Assembly: GCA_020853815.1 (NCBI GenBank) | Contig: JADYYE010000128.1 | Coordinates: 1 to 61,539 of the forward strand | Length of the DNA: 61,539 nucleotides | Origin: Phycisphaerales bacterium | GTDB lineage: Bacteria > Planctomycetota > Phycisphaerae > Phycisphaerales > UBA1924 | Reading direction: 5' to 3' | Shown: positions 59,879 to 61,539 of the stretch, one piece after another | Layout of the letters: every line of letters begins with the position of its first letter | Numbering within the stretch: position 1 is the first letter of the stretch | Notes under the pieces: model-generated | Databases searched by the model: none | Seen by the model: the letters and a program-made list of their open reading frames with translations, nothing else | What the model was told of the DNA's origin: nothing | Position numbers and translations under genes: made by a program

Positions 59879-61539
59879 TCAGCAGCCCTGGTCGAAGTAG
59901 CTGGCGAAGTAGTCGTAGTCGTCGCCGTTGACGAAGCCGTCGAAGTTCACGTCGGCGGCGCCGTCGGCGATGTCAAAGGCGCTGGCGAAGGCGTCGTAGT
60001 CGTCGCCGTTGACGAAGCCGTCGCCGTTGAAGTCGGCGTTGCATCGCTTGTCGATGTTGCCGATGTAGAGCATGACGTTGTAGGCCTCATCCTTGCTGGT
60101 GGGGTCGCCGTTGGAGGCGGTCGGATCGCTGAAGTCGGCGTCGTTGTCGGCGTCGTAGACGATCTTCGCGCCAAGGACAAGGCCGCCGAGATTCTGCGAC
60201 GCGCTGTTGGGGATGTTGCCGAAACCGGTATTGTTCCAGCGCGAAGGCAGCACGTTGTTGGAGAAGAAGGTGCCGGAGGCGACGGAGTTGAGGTCGGCGA
60301 CTTCCATGAACTGGACCTGCCACTTGGTCTGGGAGTTGCGGCCCGTGAAGGTGTCGCCGAGCTCGAGGGCCAGCTCGAGGTCCCAGCACATGGCGGTCTC
60401 GTTGTAGATGGCGCGGATCAGCGCGGTGTCGAAGTCGATGAAGGGCACGCCCTGGGCATCGGCCTTGTTGAGGGCAACGGTGGCGAGGAACCACACGTTC
60501 CCCGCGGCGTCGAACGCGGGCGGAGAGATCGAGGGACCGGCCAGGCCGATCTGGAGCTCGGGCATCGAGGCGATGCGGCCGATGGGGGCGTCGAGGGCAT
60601 CGCACACGCCGTCGAACTCGCCGGCATCGCCGGTGAACGCGATGCCGTCCATGCCGTAGTCACCGCGGATGGGCTTGCCCGTGGAATTGGGTGTGTCGTT
60701 CCAGGCCACCAGGCGCCACTGGGGCTGGCTGGTATCGCCGGGGTTGAAACGGGCGGCGACGATGGCGTTCCAGGGGTTCACGGCGTTGGCGGTGGTAGCG
60801 ATCATCGCCGCCGCCATGCCACGACCCTGAGCGTCGCGGGTGACGCTGACCTGGCTGACGCCGCCTCGGAACGCGACCTGAGAGCGATAGCTCTCGAAGA
60901 AGCTGGTGGCGTCGTTGTCAAAGGTGTACGCGGGGCACACGTCGGTGGGGTTGGCGGGGAGGGTGAGGGTGCGGGTGTTGGCGGGGTTGACCGAGCCGTC
61001 GGCGTTGACGCCGAAGACGGAGATGCAGTTGGTGCCGCTGGCGACGCTGAGCACGGCGCTGGTCCCGACCGTGCCGCCCCAAAGGATGCGGGGGGTGAAG
61101 GCGACGCTGCCGCGGTGATCGGTGGTGCCGGGGCGGTGCGCCGTGGTGGTGCCGAGCGGGAAGCCCGGGCGCTCCCACTCGTACTGGGTGTTGAAGTTGG
61201 CGCCGATGTAGCGTCCGCCGGCCGTGATTTCAGCGGGCAGGTTCTGGGGCGGGTTGTGGTTGAAGGCGGCGTCGTTGACAACCAGCCAGTCGGTCGCGCC
61301 GGCGTCCGCGCCGCCCGCGTTGCTGACTTCGTTGTTCACCGCCGGATTGCGGTTCTGCATGCGGACGCGGAAGATGTTGGCGGCCGTGAGGGGGTTGGCG
61401 CCGGTGACCGTTCCGCCGCCGTTATCGCCGCGGAGGTAGAGATTGCCGGTCGAGTCGACGGTGCCCATGCCGAACTGGGCGTTGTCGCCGATGCCAACGC
61501 CGGTCTGGTTGGTGGCGGCCATGTACTTGGTGACATACA
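59879..61539 (-). CDS. secreted protein with GC-type dockerin (5' end outside the window)
   Basis: At least 547 residues; the frame stays open to the window edge, so the N-terminus is missing. Long beta-rich stretches rich in Gly/Asn/Thr (IGDNAQFGMGTVDSTGNLYL) resemble choice-of-anchor exoproteins. The C-terminus has two EF-hand-like loops (DFNGDGFVNGDDYD, DVNFDGFVNGDDYD) and ends DQGC, as in the neighbouring dockerin protein. The repeat-coding DNA is almost identical between the two loops, and also close to that at 58205-58233. Confidence 0.8.
   Translation of the reverse strand, partial: YVTKYMAATNQTGVGIGDNAQFGMGTVDSTGNLYLRGDNGGGTVTGANPLTAANIFRVRMQNRNPAVNNEVSNAGGADAGATDWLVVNDAAFNHNPPQNLPAEITAGGRYIGANFNTQYEWERPGFPLGTTTAHRPGTTDHRGSVAFTPRILWGGTVGTSAVLSVASGTNCISVFGVNADGSVNPANTRTLTLPANPTDVCPAYTFDNDATSFFESYRSQVAFRGGVSQVSVTRDAQGRGMAAAMIATTANAVNPWNAIVAARFNPGDTSQPQWRLVAWNDTPNSTGKPIRGDYGMDGIAFTGDAGEFDGVCDALDAPIGRIASMPELQIGLAGPSISPPAFDAAGNVWFLATVALNKADAQGVPFIDFDTALIRAIYNETAMCWDLELALELGDTFTGRNSQTKWQVQFMEVADLNSVASGTFFSNNVLPSRWNNTGFGNIPNSASQNLGGLVLGAKIVYDADNDADFSDPTASNGDPTSKDEAYNVMLYIGNIDKRCNADFNGDGFVNGDDYDAFASAFDIADGAADVNFDGFVNGDDYDYFASYFDQGC

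Overview
The window looks like chromosomal DNA of a GC-rich planctomycete, most likely class Phycisphaerae. The signs are two secreted proteins ending in a 'GC-type' dockerin (paired calcium-loop repeats with a C-terminal Gly-Cys), a PEP-CTERM-like exported protein, a DUF58/BatA/von Willebrand gene cluster, a fused 3-dehydroquinate dehydratase/shikimate dehydrogenase, many lipoproteins and exported hydrolases, and frequent GTG starts. No rRNA, tRNA, CRISPR array, insertion sequence, phage gene or recognisable defence locus was seen. The assignment rests on protein character only.

Layout. 1-6340: a repeat-rich edge, then a leftward cluster DUF58 - BatA-like - vWA membrane protein. 6.6-12 kb: small membrane protein, 6-phosphofructokinase, PEP-CTERM-like protein, TypA/BipA. 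12-20 kb: glycosyltransferase, two methyltransferases (one MenG/UbiE), zinc-ribbon protein, M19 dipeptidase, large unknown lipoprotein, M48 lipoprotein protease. 20-26 kb: degenerate B12-binding protein behind three consecutive hairpins, ECF sigma factor with anti-sigma and secreted neighbour, xylulokinase. 26-35 kb: a 94-residue unknown, a UbiD-family decarboxylase carrying an intragenic octamer repeat, a divergent methyltransferase, a GH76-like hydrolase, an AraC/GyrI regulator, a VOC lipoprotein and an M28 peptidase with a good sigma-70-type promoter.

35-50 kb: a lipoprotein gene with an in-frame TGA; rplS, trmD and rpsP, which are normally one operon but are split here by an acylase and a nucleotidyltransferase and lack rimM; a sugar-type ABC binding protein and permease without an ATPase; a BaiN/HI0933 flavoprotein; aroDE; a TolB-like protein; a RluA-family pseudouridine synthase; and a nadC-birA pair. 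50-61.5 kb: fabI, an SPFH protein, an S41 peptidase, PBP4-type DacB, an unknown protein, a stand-alone receiver protein, and the two dockerin-bearing secreted proteins, the last cut by the window edge.

The most striking feature is not a gene. At least fifteen intergenic places, and one place inside a gene, hold short tandem arrays with 7-, 8- or 9-base units. Several unrelated unit families recur at distant loci: CGAGACAG, TGGCGATT, NAGTGGTC, GCGGCGAA, NAGTGCC, NTSGGGA and CTCTGCGTC. They resemble the short tandemly repeated repetitive sequences of cyanobacteria. The 8-mer TGGCGATT array also lies in frame inside the UbiD gene. Other notable structures are a 23-bp-arm inverted repeat that pairs fully as RNA only on the minus strand (46409-46521) and a triple hairpin upstream of the B12-binding-like gene.
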